Source: Hymenopus coronatus
Taxonomy: Eukaryota; Arthropoda; Insecta; Mantodea; Hymenopodidae
Assembly: GCA_030762935.1 (NCBI GenBank)
Contig: CM060883.1
Location: 53,962,001-54,026,000, forward strand
DNA length: 64,000 nucleotides
Reading direction: 5' to 3'
In this document: one piece after another, positions 10,261 to 21,839 of the stretch
How positions within the stretch are numbered: position 1 is the stretch's first letter
Layout of the letters: each line of letters starts with the position of its first letter
Position numbers and translations under genes: made by a program
Notes under the pieces: generated by a model
Database searches by the model: none
The model's input: the letters and a program-made list of their open reading frames with translations, nothing else
What the model was told of the DNA's origin: nothing

Positions 10261-10760
10261 AATAACAGGGAATATCTCGGAAATCGTAACTCTACAAAGT
10301 TACGTAAACCGTGTATTATAAGAGATCTTCATTTTTGTGTCGTCATTTTTTGACTCTTATGATTTACCAGTTTTGAAAACTCATTAAGAATGAAGAGAAC
10401 TTCAGAATTTCCCAGTAAATTCAAGATATACTTTTTATTTGTCTTGTAAATACATATATTTAATATACGATATTTTAATCAGAATCGTCAGATCCATTTT
10501 TGAGAAAATCAAAATATCCGAAAAATTTTCCTTATTAATAGCAGTTTAGGGTTGGGGATTTTCTTGAAAATCTTCGTGTCGCATGCTTGGAAAATGCTGA
10601 AGTTAAATATGTTTTCGTTTTTTGAGTTATCGTGTTTACAGACGCAGGGACCTTTATACAAAAACGTTTTTTTGGACTCAGAGGACCTGAGATATCGGTG
10701 AAATCTCGACATCGAATTTTTGGGTTCTTTATTTAGTGCGTGAACAGAAAGTAAAACTCT
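10261..10760 (+). repeat. Family A, 5'-truncated plus copy
   Basis: Begins at ataacagggaatatctcgg, an internal landmark, and runs through the G-rich tract and (CA)-less turn to gaacagaaagtaaaac. A start-like tctggtgtgttccac follows immediately and then dies out. Confidence 0.65.
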
Positions 10761-10789
10761 GGTGTGTTCCACTTTAAAGTTTGAAGTGA

Positions 10790-11700
10790 TTTTTTTCAGG
10801 CGCCATCTTTTTGCTTCCTGATTATTCTAAACCTGTAAGCATAAAATAGCTACAGGACACTGCAGTGTTTCGATATTACAGTTTGAGGTAATGTGGTATT
10901 AGGGTACCCTGTATATGTTACTGATTGCAAATAGATTGTTGTAATATATGCAACCTGTAACCAACTGAAAGTCTGTATTCATTACAATTTATGTTATAAT
11001 AGTAAAATACGGTTTCTTTATGCACAAATATCAGTAGACTGATAGAAATGCACTTCTAGTACCACCAGTTTAGCTGACATGCTGGGAATGGTGTGTTTGG
11101 AGGGTGTGCTTGTGAAGAAGGAGAAAATTACTTCGTCAATTATTCTAGTCTGGCCGATTGGCGCATCTGTTTCTGAAAGACGCTGACCGAAGGCGTTCTT
11201 TTTTCTCGGATACCTTTGTGAGGAAAGGGTTGTTCGGGTACATCGATGAGAAGAAAGATGCCCCTCGAGAGGCGTCAGCCCCGGGCAAGCCTTGATCGAT
11301 TGCCAGCACACAGGCCACGTTTGGGGACCAACGAGAGGAAGGTCATTCCTTTTAAAGCTCTCCAGGTCATGTCATCGCTTGTTTATTCTGGAGAGTTAAC
11401 AAAGTGCATATCATCATTATCATCTTTTTCAACGCAAATAAAAGGTTATAAAGCGGAATAGTGACTCTTAAAGCTAATGTCATTATCAGATCCATCCCTT
11501 AAAAAGAAATTCATGGAAGCCATTAATAAAACTAACACCAGCAGGAGATGGAAAAGTAGGAAGAGGAGTAGGAGCATTCAGAGTAAATAAGCAGTTGCTG
11601 TATACAGAACATTGACTAATTAAAGATTTAGAGGAATCTAAAACTCGCTTTTAATGTTGACAATATCTACTTCTCCAATGTATATAAATGTAATATGTAT
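10790..11700. other. Unassigned stretch
   Basis: A slightly G+C-richer patch at 11020-11400 carries open frames on both strands (97 codons minus 11018-11311; 71 codons plus 11246-11461), neither recognisable. No repeat boundary is evident. A diverged mobile element is possible. Confidence 0.35.
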
Positions 11701-11707
11701 ATACTAT

Positions 11708-12475
11708 GCTATATTCACATGACTTTCTCTACTTATTCTGTAAACAAAGTATTCCAACAAAAGATTATTCATTTATCTACATCATGCTAATCGAGATAAA
11801 CATTAGCAGAAATTGCTTACTTGCGTTCTATAAGCAGAATGGAAATAAGGGAATACACTAGGCGAACGCGATTGTCAAATCTTTTAAAACTGGTCGGTAT
11901 GTGGAACAGTTGAAATTCAGTTCTCTTTGCGTGGCTAGAAGTAAAACAAAATAGGTTATGAAACAAATATGACTTCCCGTTTGAGAAAAGTTTATGTATT
12001 TTAAGGAGAATCTATATTTTTTGCGTACTACGTTTTTGTCTATCTCTTACGGTGTACAAAAACAAAAGTCATCCGGGGTGAAGAGATGTTCAGAGCCCAG
12101 AAAATTCAAGATATATATTTCTTTTGATATGAAAACATCTTAAACATAATATGGTATCTAAATCAAAACAGTTTTTGAGAAAATCAAAAACTTCTAAAAA
12201 TGTTCCACGTAAAGGGTAGTTGGGAATGGGAACTTCTCTGAAAATATTCCTGTGGTATCCTTGGAAGATACTGAACTTAAATACGAAGTTTGGTAGTAAA
12301 CGGACTTTTTTTTTCGTTTTTCAGCTATGCTCTCATTATCCTAAAATGTCTTTTTATTTGCATTCAGGGGGTCCCAAAACATGGCTTTCCGGTAAAATCT
12401 CTTCGAATTTTTGGGTGGATTACAATACTTTTCTGTTTTGCACATTGTACATACGTGCTGGAGATAGTAAAAAAG
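11708..12475 (+). mobile_element. Family A copy (plus)
   Basis: Runs from tattcacatgactttctctac to gctggagatagtaaaaa. The CA site is reduced. The terminal hairpin is degraded to a gcacattgtacatacgtgc-like stretch. Confidence 0.65.
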
Positions 12476-12479
12476 AAAT

Positions 12480-13145
12480 AACAGAAACATTCCTGGTAAT
12501 TTTCGATTTTGATGAGCAATTGACACTAACGTAACGTGTGTAAGCAGATGCTTATAAGACTGGCGTGAAATACTTCACATCTTACTTATCTGCCATGTTT
12601 CATCTTACTTTCTCTAAAGGGGAAGGTTCTATTGAAGTATAATATTAAAATGTCTCGTTTGTTACTCAGTTTTCCTTAAAAACACAACATTTATAGTTAA
12701 ACAAATGACAGTTTAATAAATAATACAGAAGTTTCGTTACTGTTATTCGTAATGTAAAACGGTTGTCATTAGAAATTAGTGTCAATTACATTGTAATAAT
12801 AAAGAAGAGGCACATGTTTGTATTTTGTGTGTGTGTGTGTAAAAGAAAAAATAAGTATTATTTCCATTTTCAAAGCATCAAATGGCATGCCAGGTAAGTA
12901 GACAGGAGAGGAAGAAGTTGAGGCTATGAAATGTGAGAACAGAGTAAAGGAGAAAGATATGGGGAAAGGAGAAATAGAAACAGATGAAGAGAGATATAGA
13001 CCGGGGAGAGAATAAGAAATGTTTCAACACGAGCAGATGTGCGATTTCTATTAATAGGTAATGAAATTGATTAGGTGTATTGTGCACCAGTCTTGTCTAT
13101 TCATATTCTTCTTTCATGTAGTAATACCTAACTTCAAAAGCATTA
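12480..13145. other. Unassigned stretch with a short GT run
   Basis: Contains a (GT)7 run near 12826-12840 and a purine-rich tract at 12895-13020. No element ends are visible. Confidence 0.4.
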
Positions 13146-13204
13146 GAAAAAACTGATGTGTTCCATTCACATGACTTCCTTTACAAATTATTGTTAGTAA
13201 AAGA

Positions 13205-13278
13205 TTATTTATATATACACACACATATATATATAATTATATATATTATAATTATATATATATATATATATATATAAT
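13205..13278. repeat. AT-rich microsatellite
   Basis: TA dinucleotides with a short CACA interruption and two aattatat breaks. It borders the palindrome on the left. A shorter tatatata run lies on the distal side near 13710. Confidence 0.9.
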
Positions 13279-13484
13279 TACTAAGGTACCTGCGCCGGAG
13301 TGACTATCAAAGCACCCCTACACCACGCGACAAGGACCTTCGCTACCAACCGGCATCTCTCTTGAAGTGGTCCAGAAACGGCACTGTCTGGACCACTCCA
13401 AGAGAGATGCCGGTTGGTAGCGAAGGTCCTAGTCACGTGGTGTAGGGGTGGTTTGATACTCACTCCGGCGCAGGTACCTTAGTA
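13279..13484. mobile_element. GC-rich palindromic (fold-back) element
   Basis: Two arms of about 97 bp are near-perfect reverse complements around a short centre (gaaacggcac). Arm ends are ctaaggtacctgcgccggag and its complement. TA flanks both ends. Mismatches are few and clustered near the outer third (for example gcgac/gtcac and a small indel near agtcacg). The G+C content is far above the surrounding AT repeat. It has no coding frame of interest. It is best read as a MITE-like element of TA-targeting type. The transcript of such an arm pair would be a long hairpin. Confidence 0.75.
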
Positions 13485-14037
13485 TGGAAAACTATGTTAT
13501 GTGTTTCATATAACACGTTCTGAGGTTGTTTACGTGGCGTATGACAACCGTTGTTCCTTCGCTGCCTAATCCCAAATATGTGCGATTTTTAAACACACAC
13601 AAAACTTTAAATAGAAGAGTTTGAAAGTTGCGACATCAAGTTTCGGACAAGTCAAAGTGTAAGCTAATCGACTGTTATCTTCGTTTGGTGTCGTTTTAAA
13701 ACATCCTGTGTATATATATATAATATACATTAGCAGAAATTACTGTATTCCTTCTAAGTAGAAGGTATATAAGGTGATGCGCTAACCTAAAGTGATAGTC
13801 AAATCTTTTAAAAAGCTCGTCGCTATGTGAAACAAATGCAATTCGGGTTTCTTTGCTTGGACAGGAGAAAATAAGAGAAGAAGCGAAAGATGTGTTCCCA
13901 TTTGAGAACAATTTTAAGTAGTTTAAAACTGAAACCAATAACCTCAATAAACAATGTATATGACATAAATTGTGTATTTTAACGAAAATTACATTTTTGT
14001 GTAGTGTCTTTATTGCTATCTCTTACGTTTACCAGCT

Positions 14038-14305
14038 ATGCAAAATGTATCCAAAATGAAGTCTTCAGCGGCTATTCCCAGAAAATTCAAGATATACACT
14101 TTTTGTGATCAAATACCTTTAATACACGGCATATTAAAGAACATCGTGTCATTTTTGAGAAAAACAAAATTTACGATGCAAAATTTATCCAAAATGAAGT
14201 CTTCAGCGGCTATTTCCAGAAAATTCAAGATATACAATTTTTTTTGTGATGAAATATCTTTAATACACGGTATTTTTAAAAACATTGTGTCGTTTTTGAG
14301 AAAAA
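14038..14305 (+). repeat. Tandem duplication inside a family A copy
   Basis: Two about 134-bp units follow each other, each with gcaaaatgtatccaaaatga or close variants, gcggctatt, and cattttt/cgtttttgagaaaaac. The two are much more alike than either is to other family A copies in the window, so the duplication followed insertion. Confidence 0.7.
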
Positions 14306-14679
14306 CCAAATTTACGAAGCATTTTTCACATAAAGGGTTGTTTGAAGTGGGGGTATTTTCTTGAAAATCTTCGTGTCGCATTCTTGAAATATACTAATTT
14401 TAAATACCAGGTTTGGTACTAATCAAAATTCTGCAAAACTCAGCGATTAAAGAGGTCTTCAGAGGCTATTCCCAGAAAATTCAAAATATCCATTTTTAAT
14501 TAAAATCGTTAGAGCCATTTTTGAGAAAAACAAAACTCTCGAAAGCTTTTCCATGTAAACGGTAGCTTCTCTTGAAAATCTACTTAACAATCCTTGAAAG
14601 ATACTAAATATAAATAACAAGTCTGGTATTTAAGTCTTTTCATGTTTGAGCTATGCTGTATGCTGTCCACAGACGCAGT

Positions 14680-14696
14680 CTCTCTCTCTCTCGCTC

Positions 14697-14751
<55 letters not shown>

Positions 14752-14760
14752 GACACATAC
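14680..14760 (+). repeat. (CT)n(CA)n compound microsatellite
   Basis: Pyrimidine CT run interrupted by CGCT, then a CA run, at the CA site of the family A copy. Confidence 0.95.
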
Positions 14761-14919
14761 ACATATATACACGCGGATCTTTTTCTAAAATTGTTTTTTT
14801 TTGGAATTCAGGGGAACTCAAAACATATTTCCAGTGAAATCTCGGTATGGAATTTTTGGGTGTAATGTAATTCCTTCTCTATCCACTAGGCACACAATGT
14901 ACAGTGGCTAGATAAAGTA

Positions 14920-15445
14920 ATTATATAATTACTAATTAGTAAGTATTACTTAATTGTAAAAGATTGGTTTCATTAAATGTCCCTGTACTGCATAATTTCT
15001 TTTATAATCTTGTTCCAGGAAGTTCATATTTATCTTTTCCTCTGGACTGTGGCGGCCAAGAACCATGTTTCGATGTTAAGAAATATTTAAAAACAGTCGC
15101 AATCTTCGATGCAAACGTGCCATGATATAACTAACATTTTCTTTCTTTTACGCTACCTTATAGCCGTTTTTCGTATTTTTTTCCGTTTTCACGTGGAATT
15201 TTAATGATGAAAAAGATGAAAGCACCAGTTCTTTGAAAGAACGGAGGGAACAATCTTAATGAGTCTAATTATATATGAAGTTGATGAGCGTCCTACGCTT
15301 GCAATGGATTTAAAGGAACAGAAAATCTTCCACTAATAGTGAGCCATAGAGTCATAGTATTTGTTGATTGCGTAAGCAGAATGTAAAAGCTCCTATATAA
15401 CGTCTACCAATACAAATGCTAATAAAATAACATTAAAAAAAATCT
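14920..15445. other. Unassigned stretch
   Basis: No recognisable element or long frame. A+T-rich. Confidence 0.4.
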
Positions 15446-15600
15446 GATGTGTTCCATTCACATGACGCTCTCTAGCCGTTCCGCAAGGGCAGTTGGGGTG
15501 GGGGATTTTCTTGGAAATCTTCGTATCGTATCCCTGGAAGATATTGAACTTAAATTCAAATTTTATATTTAACGGACTTTTTGTCTTTGAGCTATATCAT
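15446..15600 (+). repeat. Family A copy with a large internal deletion
   Basis: The start (tctgatgtgttccattcaca) is followed after about 35 bp by the G-rich tract (ggggtgggggattttctt), the palindrome remnant and cttttt-gtctttgagctat. Most of the left half is missing, and the copy ends before the CA site. Confidence 0.65.
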
Positions 15601-16715
15601 AAGCATATCAAACACACGAGGCAGGGTGATTTTATCAGGAAATATAGGAAGGGCGATTTTATCAGGTTATGATTGTAATACATTAGTTCTCAAACAGGTA
15701 GATAACGTATTCGATCATGTTTATTTACCGATTTTTTCTCTCTCTGTCTTTTCTTCTTCACTTCCTCCTGAATTATGATATGGACGACCGTGTCTACACC
15801 TAATGTTCGAATATTGATAGCAACAATAGAAACAGGGAACAATTATTTTATTTGAGGTTATTGCACACATCTTATACATAAGAAATACAAATAGTAACTA
15901 TTTTCATTCCTTTTTTTTAAACTAAATACATCATGAACTGGATAAAACTTTAAATAATCATTGTATAACTGAATTAATTGAAAGTACAATTGAAGGGCTT
16001 ATTTCCAAAGTGACGTATCTCCAATTTTAAAAGAACTGGAGCTAAGCATACCAGAGCATTAAGAATACCTTCTGTGAAGGTGTAAGTTGTATTAAATGTT
16101 CAAAACGACGTAAATGCCAGCGTCAGGATCCTTTGAAAGTTGATGTTATTTTCAATGTGACTCATCTCTCAACTGTTTTTTTTTTTCTTCCCAAAACGTC
16201 TCATCTCCTCATTGTCAATAGGAACGCTTCAAGTTACTTATAACAAATCGATGTATTTCTGATGGCCATCCTGCAATGTCATTTTATAAGCAGGTATTTT
16301 ATTGCAGTCATGTAGAAATCAGTTATGATAACAGTGACTCTTAGGCCCATACTATTATTTCTAATGATAGTAAAATGATTGACATTGACTGTTATATTAA
16401 TTTTGTTTGTTTTTAAGGTTTATAAACTGAAAACTTGAATAATTTACACAAAGTCTGATTACAATTAATTCTTAGCTAGTAATATTATTTTCAGTTGGAA
16501 AAAGAAGTTTGGTATTGGCAATCTTTATAGTGTGTGAAGTTTAAAAAGTTAATCAATATCTCATTGGTATGGTAGTAAACTAACATTTTGAAGGCTTTTG
16601 GTTTACCATTTAGATGTTATGGTGTTTGAATAATAATAAACATAAGACTGACAGCCATAGCACTTTTATTTTATCAATAATACATATCAACTTATTCATA
16701 TTGCAGTGGACAGCT
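15601..16715. other. Unassigned stretch
   Basis: A+T-rich DNA with short homopolymers. No frame, RNA gene or terminal repeat can be supported. Confidence 0.4.
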
Positions 16716-16717
16716 AT

Positions 16718-16798
16718 ATAAAGCTTTAGTTTACTGCCAAAATGACTTAACTCCCTGTCATGTGATCCCAGTTCCACCATTTCTACCACTCTGTGATT

Positions 16799-16849
<51 letters not shown>

Positions 16850-16884
16850 TTAAGTCATTTTGGCAGCAAACTAAAGCTTTATGT
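16718..16884. mobile_element. Small inverted-repeat element around a (CA)n run
   Basis: The arm taaagctttagtttactgcc at 16719 and on to aatgacttaac (16751) returns as its reverse complement at 16849-16884. About 34 bp match with one or two differences. The loop holds a CA run (16802-16846). It could be a MITE remnant or a hairpin created by local inversion. Confidence 0.55.
16802..16846 (+). repeat. (CA)n microsatellite
   Basis: A pure CA run inside the loop of the inverted repeat. Confidence 0.96.
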
Positions 16885-16889
16885 ATACA

Positions 16890-17485
16890 CACATTTGCGA
16901 ATTCAACGTGCCAAAAATTAGGCTTCTATCTTAATTTTACAAGGAATTAGATGAAATTTGTCTTTTGTGAAAAATGTGATTTCATTGAGATAAGTCGCTT
17001 TGGAAACAAACCCTTCAATTGTGAAAGTGACAGTTACTAAAAGTGAAGGTTGGCTGCCTGGATTGTCACCTTGTTATCAATAACCAAGACAGGAGATTAA
17101 AGATTCAAAAAAGATTTCAATAGAAATGAGCATAGCTGCGATAAGCTTTTTCAACAATATCGCTTCAGTCAGATGACCGCGATTGGTTGAAATTACCTAA
17201 TCTCGTCCTTTAATGATGGAGCTGAATTGTTCAGACTAAAGATTTGGTCTACACAGCGTTTCTGGTGGAGTTACCATATGCTTGATTTAAATTGTAGCAC
17301 ACTGTAAAAACATCTTAAATGCAGGAAAATTAAACTCTAACTCTACCTACTCAAGCATTACGCATACGTTTTATACTTATATTATGAAGTATCCATTTAC
17401 TGAAAACGATAACAACAGCTGTCAAAGAACCTTAACAAGTATACTTGTTTTACACAAAAGTTTGACTTTAATATCTAATAATCGT
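16890..17485. other. Unassigned stretch
   Basis: Nothing recognisable. No open frame above about 60 codons. Confidence 0.4.
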
Positions 17486-17487
17486 AA

Positions 17488-17790
17488 GATGACCGTCTCT
17501 GCTGTCGAGAGGTCAGCGTTCTGGCTTCTCACCCAAAAATAGGAACCGAGTTCGATTCCCGGCTGGGGCGGGGAAGTTTTCTTTAACTAGATTCATTCGT
17601 TATCCCCCACAGAGTCTGGAAGTGTCATCTGAGAGTGAATGTGTGCGTGTTTAATGGTAAAGTGCTGAAAAATCTAACGCTAATCAACCCTGGTTTAGCG
17701 ATAAAATACCGGCAGTTGTTTCTAAAGCAAGTCTCCCAATATGACCATGAACGTTAAAGGGGGTTATATAAATGAAACAATTAAAAAACA
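17488..17790 (+). mobile_element. tRNA-derived SINE (type G), plus copy
   Basis: The tRNA-like head includes a good B-box, gagttcgattcccggc, at about 17548-17563. A body with ccccacagagtctggaagtg follows, then a 3' part ending gttaaagggggttatataa and an A-rich tail. The same order recurs reversed at 18851-19095, which defines the family. The A-box half is diverged. Confidence 0.7.
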
Positions 17791-17794
17791 TAAC

Positions 17795-18355
17795 ATTCTG
17801 AAAACTCAAATGTTTAGAATTATATTTCACTAGAACATTACTTTTGACTGAATCAATAACTAGCCTGTTTCTTTCGTTGGTTTACCTAGTTCATATTAGT
17901 GGTAAACAACTGCATGCTACTACTCGTTCTCAACATTAGCCAAGTGTGCACAATAACAAATTATCTTCACTGTTGCCAACAAATATATTTAAAATATGAG
18001 TCTAATTGTTAATCAGTTTGAAAATAAAGAGTGTTTACATTCCAGATTTTCAGAAATTCCATTAGGTTGCCTGACAGAAGGAAAACATTTTGGTCATGTC
18101 CGTAAATTTCCGAAAGTCTGGTGAATCCTTACCGGGAAACACGGTAGTCAGATGCCCAATTACAGAATGGTTAGTGATATAAAACAAAAGTTTGAAACTC
18201 AACCAGTGCTGCAATAATGATTTTAATGTATAATGGATTTCCCTTGCTTTTCGCGTAAGTCCCTATATTGTTTTGAATAACTCTATACATGACGAATATC
18301 GTGTTATTATCTTTTGTAAATACTACAGTAATTAAGGTAAAGCATCTGCTACATT
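17795..18355. other. Unassigned stretch
   Basis: A+T-rich, with no repeat match inside the window. Confidence 0.4.
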
Positions 18356-18357
18356 TC

Positions 18358-18745
18358 ACCAAAAATTGTGAAAAATGAAAAAAAATTATGAATTGTAAAC
18401 TTTAAGATAATGAATCGATTTTCCCACTTGACGCACTTTAAATATCAATTAACTGAAGCTATAAATGTGCAGGTACATGTTCTTTAATAGGCACTTCGAA
18501 CTTCAAACTTATTTTCTCGGAAACTTTTTTTGCAATACTTTTCCCCACTCAAAACTCTCCATACGAATCAATTTTTCACTAATTTGTTTCACAATATTTA
18601 TACTGCTCTCAAAAGTGCATTAAAGAAAATTGTCATATACTTTCTTTGAAAATTCTCCAATCTTGAGAATAACTTATTATACTTTGAAAAATCAAAACTT
18701 TTGGATAGTACGAAAAGTAATAATTTTTCTACACCAATTAGGGCT
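18358..18745 (+). repeat. Family B dispersed repeat, copy 2
   Basis: The counterpart of 8385-8765. Landmarks: aaaaattgtgaaaa, caattaactgaagctataaa, tttttcactaatttgtttca, ctctcaaaagtgcattaaag, and an end with accaatta. Same orientation as copy 1, about 10 kb away. Confidence 0.65.
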
Positions 18746-18850
18746 AATATAATAACTTGGCTTAGTTTTACTATAGGTAACGGTGAATGTAGACAATCAA
18801 AATCATTATTTAAATAACCATGCAAGCTAGACTTTTTATACCTGTCAAGA

Positions 18851-19095
18851 GTTTTTTGTTTTTGTTATTGCTTCATTTATATAGCCCCCTTTAACATCAA
18901 TGGTCATATCGGGGACTTTCACTTGTGAAACTGTAGGTTCGGAACATTAGGTTAAACTTTATATTATTAAACACATGCACAGTCACTCTCACATTCATAC
19001 TTCCAGACTCTATGGGGGATAGGGAATAATTCCGGTTAAACAAAAATTCCGCGCCCCAGCCGGGAATCGAACCACTCTACCACAGAGGCAGTCTA
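18851..19095 (-). mobile_element. tRNA-derived SINE (type G), minus copy
   Basis: The reverse complement shows the same elements as 17488-17790: B-box ggttcgattcccggctgggg, then cccatagagtctggaagt, then gttaaagggggctatataaa. The anticodon half of the tRNA head is largely deleted. Confidence 0.7.
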
Positions 19096-19344
19096 AGAGA
19101 TAAATATTATTGTATGTAATAATTGATACAAATTTGAATAAAATATCTTGCATGCTATGGATTTTCTAATTTCACAGATGTCTCACCTTAAGACATGTTT
19201 ATTTTCTTCGGTCCGTGTCTCGTAGAAGGCTTTTCAATCTTAAAATACTACCTTATTGGTATATTTGCTCTTTCAATAGAAGTTGGGATAGTCTAAAACG
19301 GGGAAAATAGTGGAGCGTGTAGAATTCAGTCCCTCTTTCTTTTT

Positions 19345-19346
<2 letters not shown>

Positions 19347-19387
<41 letters not shown>

Positions 19388-19603
19388 ATAGTGTTGAACG
19401 CCTGCTTTTACTACTTGTGGCACCGCAGGCGATGACACTAATGATAGATTGAATGAAGATGGAACACTGGTGGAATACGATGGAGGAGAAAACCCGCCCC
19501 TGCGCCGCTTTTCCACCACAAATCTCACATACGGTCGCTTGGGATCGAACCCAGGCCGTCTAGGTGAGAGGCGAATGGTCTAAACACTCGGCCACGGCGT
19601 GGC
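19347..19603 (-). mobile_element. tRNA-derived SINE with poly(A) tail
   Basis: The minus strand starts with a well-preserved tRNA-like head: gccgtggccgagtg as A-box region and gggttcgatccc as B-box. About 150 bp of unrelated body follow, then 40 A residues (T run 19347-19386). Head geometry resembles a class II (Ser/Leu-like) tRNA. It is not a functional tRNA, because the acceptor 3' half is replaced by SINE body. The long, pure tail suggests a fairly recent insertion compared with its neighbours. Confidence 0.75.
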
Positions 19604-19609
19604 CTAGTC

Positions 19610-20405
19610 CCTTTCGCTTACCCTTAATTAACAACTATGCTATTGTCCATTTAGTAATAAAAAACGGATAAGTACCACATTTGAAAATAATGGGTCACCT
19701 TTAGTGCATTATTCGTTAAATGGTAGACGCAATGTGAGAAATATTCCGATCCATGAACAAAGAGTGTCATTTAGAGCCGTCATATTTTGATATCGTGAGG
19801 AATGTCTGGATTGCTTGTCCTTTGTTTCCTCAGGCGACACTCATTGGTTGAGAAGCGCCGCCCCTCCTTTCTTTCTGGCGATGCCCATCTCTTTTCTCGA
19901 TCGATCTATAATCCTCTAGGAGAGTAAAGAAGCCGGATGGAGTTAGAGCTCTTCACAAGTGGGTCGCAGACTCACGTGATATGCCCCATTAATGCACTAA
20001 CCGTCACTCTAATGGGCCAGGGCAGGTTTTCCTTTCTACTATGAGCCCTGAAATGCAGCCAAGATGTTGTCGCGCAACTTCCACATATTTCGGGCCTAGT
20101 GCAGAGAGAGCCATAAAACTGCTTGAGAGTATAAACAGAAAGTCCGAAGGAAATATTAAAGGACACTTCCTCCAACTCAAACTATACCTTTCCTGGAAAA
20201 TGATTTGTTATTTTCTTTAAAACAGCTCAGATGAGTTTATTAATGTACATGCATACGCACATAAATATATAGAGACATGAATAAATACATTCAGAGAGAC
20301 ATGAGTATGTAACCACCAATAATTCAACTCAACATTTATTTCTATTCCGGTAATATCAAAAACTAGACATATCATTTATTTAACACAAGTATACCTTATT
20401 GAGGA
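19610..20405. other. Unassigned stretch
   Basis: No recognisable gene. A slightly G+C-rich part (19800-20130) has short frames only. Confidence 0.4.
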
Positions 20406-20409
20406 GCAC

Positions 20410-20519
20410 ACATGTATGTATGTATGTATGTATGTATGTATGTATGTATGTATGTATGTATGTATGTATGTATGTATGTATGCATATATATATAATACAT
20501 GTATGTATGTATGTATGTA

Positions 20520-20554
<35 letters not shown>
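20410..20554. repeat. (TATG)n and (TA)n compound microsatellite
   Basis: About 17 TATG units, a short TA block, about 7 more TATG units, and a run of about 17 TA units. Frames of repeated Met-Tyr-Val-Cys across it are artefacts of the repeat. Confidence 0.97.
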
Positions 20555-20556
<2 letters not shown>

Positions 20557-20965
20557 AAAATTAATAAAATAAATAAATTCCATTTTTCCTTTGTGACAAA
20601 AGTATTCGTACACATAGCTAAGCAAAATTAATATGCGATTGTCTGCCTTTTTCTTTGATTTTTTAGGAATGGAGTATATAGATAGTATTCAGACCATGAT
20701 GGCCCCCCCTCCCTCTTCTTCCAAAGACTGAAGTTAGGCTTTGTGGTTAGGATGTGTACGGCTGGAAACCAACCCTTGCTGTTGCCAATTCTTAAACTTA
20801 CTAGTCCCTTTACTGAGGCACGATTCTCGACTTGCAAGCAGTCTCTCTAGGAAACAGATGTTTACCTCGTTGCCGCTCACCCAAGTACAGAGTTGTCTTT
20901 TGTTTGCTAATGGTTATTGTCCAGTGGTAGGACGGAGCTGTCTCTTTTGAGGGCCATCATGTTTT
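20555..20965. other. Unassigned stretch
   Basis: Short frames on both strands (20628-20837 minus, 20741-20950 plus) are mutual shadows without a recognisable product. Confidence 0.35.
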
Positions 20966-20979
20966 GGAAAAAAAAAAAA

Positions 20980-21833
20980 AATTGCTTCCTGCTGACATCA
21001 TAACGTAATTGGTTCCATTCTTCAAGAATTATCTGTTTCAGATGATCTTTGTGATTAACAGGTTGTTCAAATTGTTCTGTAATTCATTCCAGATAGGATG
21101 TACGTCTGGGGCTTGAGATGGGATGTTCAGAATTTGAAGGACATTCATTATATGCAATGCAATTTGACTATATGTGCCGTGTGCTTGGGATCATTATCTT
21201 GCTGAAATTAGAAACTCCTACTTAAACGAAGTTTCTCAGCTATGTTCAAGTAGAAATTCTTGTCCATGATCCCATTAATTGTTACAAGTTTCCCCATACA
21301 TCCCCACACCAAATCACTTAGCTCCGCTGTGTTTGGCTGTGTCTTGATGTTCTTAACATCCCACGCTTTATTCTTCTGTCACCATACCTTTCTCTCGACC
21401 ATCACTGTGGTACAAAAATAAATTTCTCTGCATATTCCTTGTGCCTGTCCTGATTTTCTTTACTGCTGCAGGATTTTCGCCTGGCTACTCTGCTGCTGAA
21501 ACCAGCTCTATTCAGCATTTTGGTGACAGTTCGGACATGGATAGATTTTCCTAGGGTTTCCTTTAAATATGCCGTAATTTCGGATGCCAAATTCGTGGAT
21601 CTATCTGCGCCATTCTAGTAATTCTTCATCCCTAGGGCCAAGCTTACCTTGATGCCCTTTTCTTCCACTGCTGTTGACTGTTTTCCTTTCTTTGCAGTTT
21701 TTTACCGCGCTCAACACTGTCTTACGATTTCTTTTAACAGCAAGACCTATTTCTGAAAATGTTTTTCCTCTGTTATAAAGGTGAACGATGATACTTCTTT
21801 CTCAATCGTAATTTTCAGTCATTTGCGCCCCAT
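20980..21833 (-). pseudogene. Tc1-like transposase relic
   Basis: Reading from a MGRK start at 21833 on the minus strand, a degraded paired-like helix-turn-helix follows (NRGKTFSEIGLAVKRNR). Next come an HTH-linked segment with an open 62-codon stretch (21402-21590), then WGCMGKLVTINGIMDK, FQQDNDPKHTA (about 21176-21206) and a PDVHPIWNEL segment near 21095. Family members read DLNPIENxW here; the three residues including the catalytic Glu of the DDE triad appear to be lost by an in-frame deletion. Several stops and frameshifts confirm it is dead. Terminal repeats were not found with confidence. Confidence 0.8.
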
Positions 21834-21839
21834 TGTGGT

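Larger units (their letters stand above)
13148..14915 (+). mobile_element. Family A copy with inserted palindromic element and internal duplications
   Basis: Starts ctgatgtgttccattcacat. It is interrupted by an AT microsatellite and a GC-rich palindrome (13205-13725) and resumes at acattagcagaaattac. The segment covering the central block is present in two to three tandem copies (14038-14172, 14173-14305, weaker 14417-14560). It ends near tggctagataaagtaatt. The (CA) site is a long compound CT/CA repeat. Confidence 0.7.

Noticed and set aside
9943..10261. Two overlapping hydrophobic minus-strand frames
   Set aside because: They lie opposite a LINE-tail remnant on the plus strand and run into a family A copy.
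19540..19603. Possible functional tRNA gene (class II type head)
   Set aside because: The head runs into SINE body and a poly(A) tail, and the acceptor stem is not closed.
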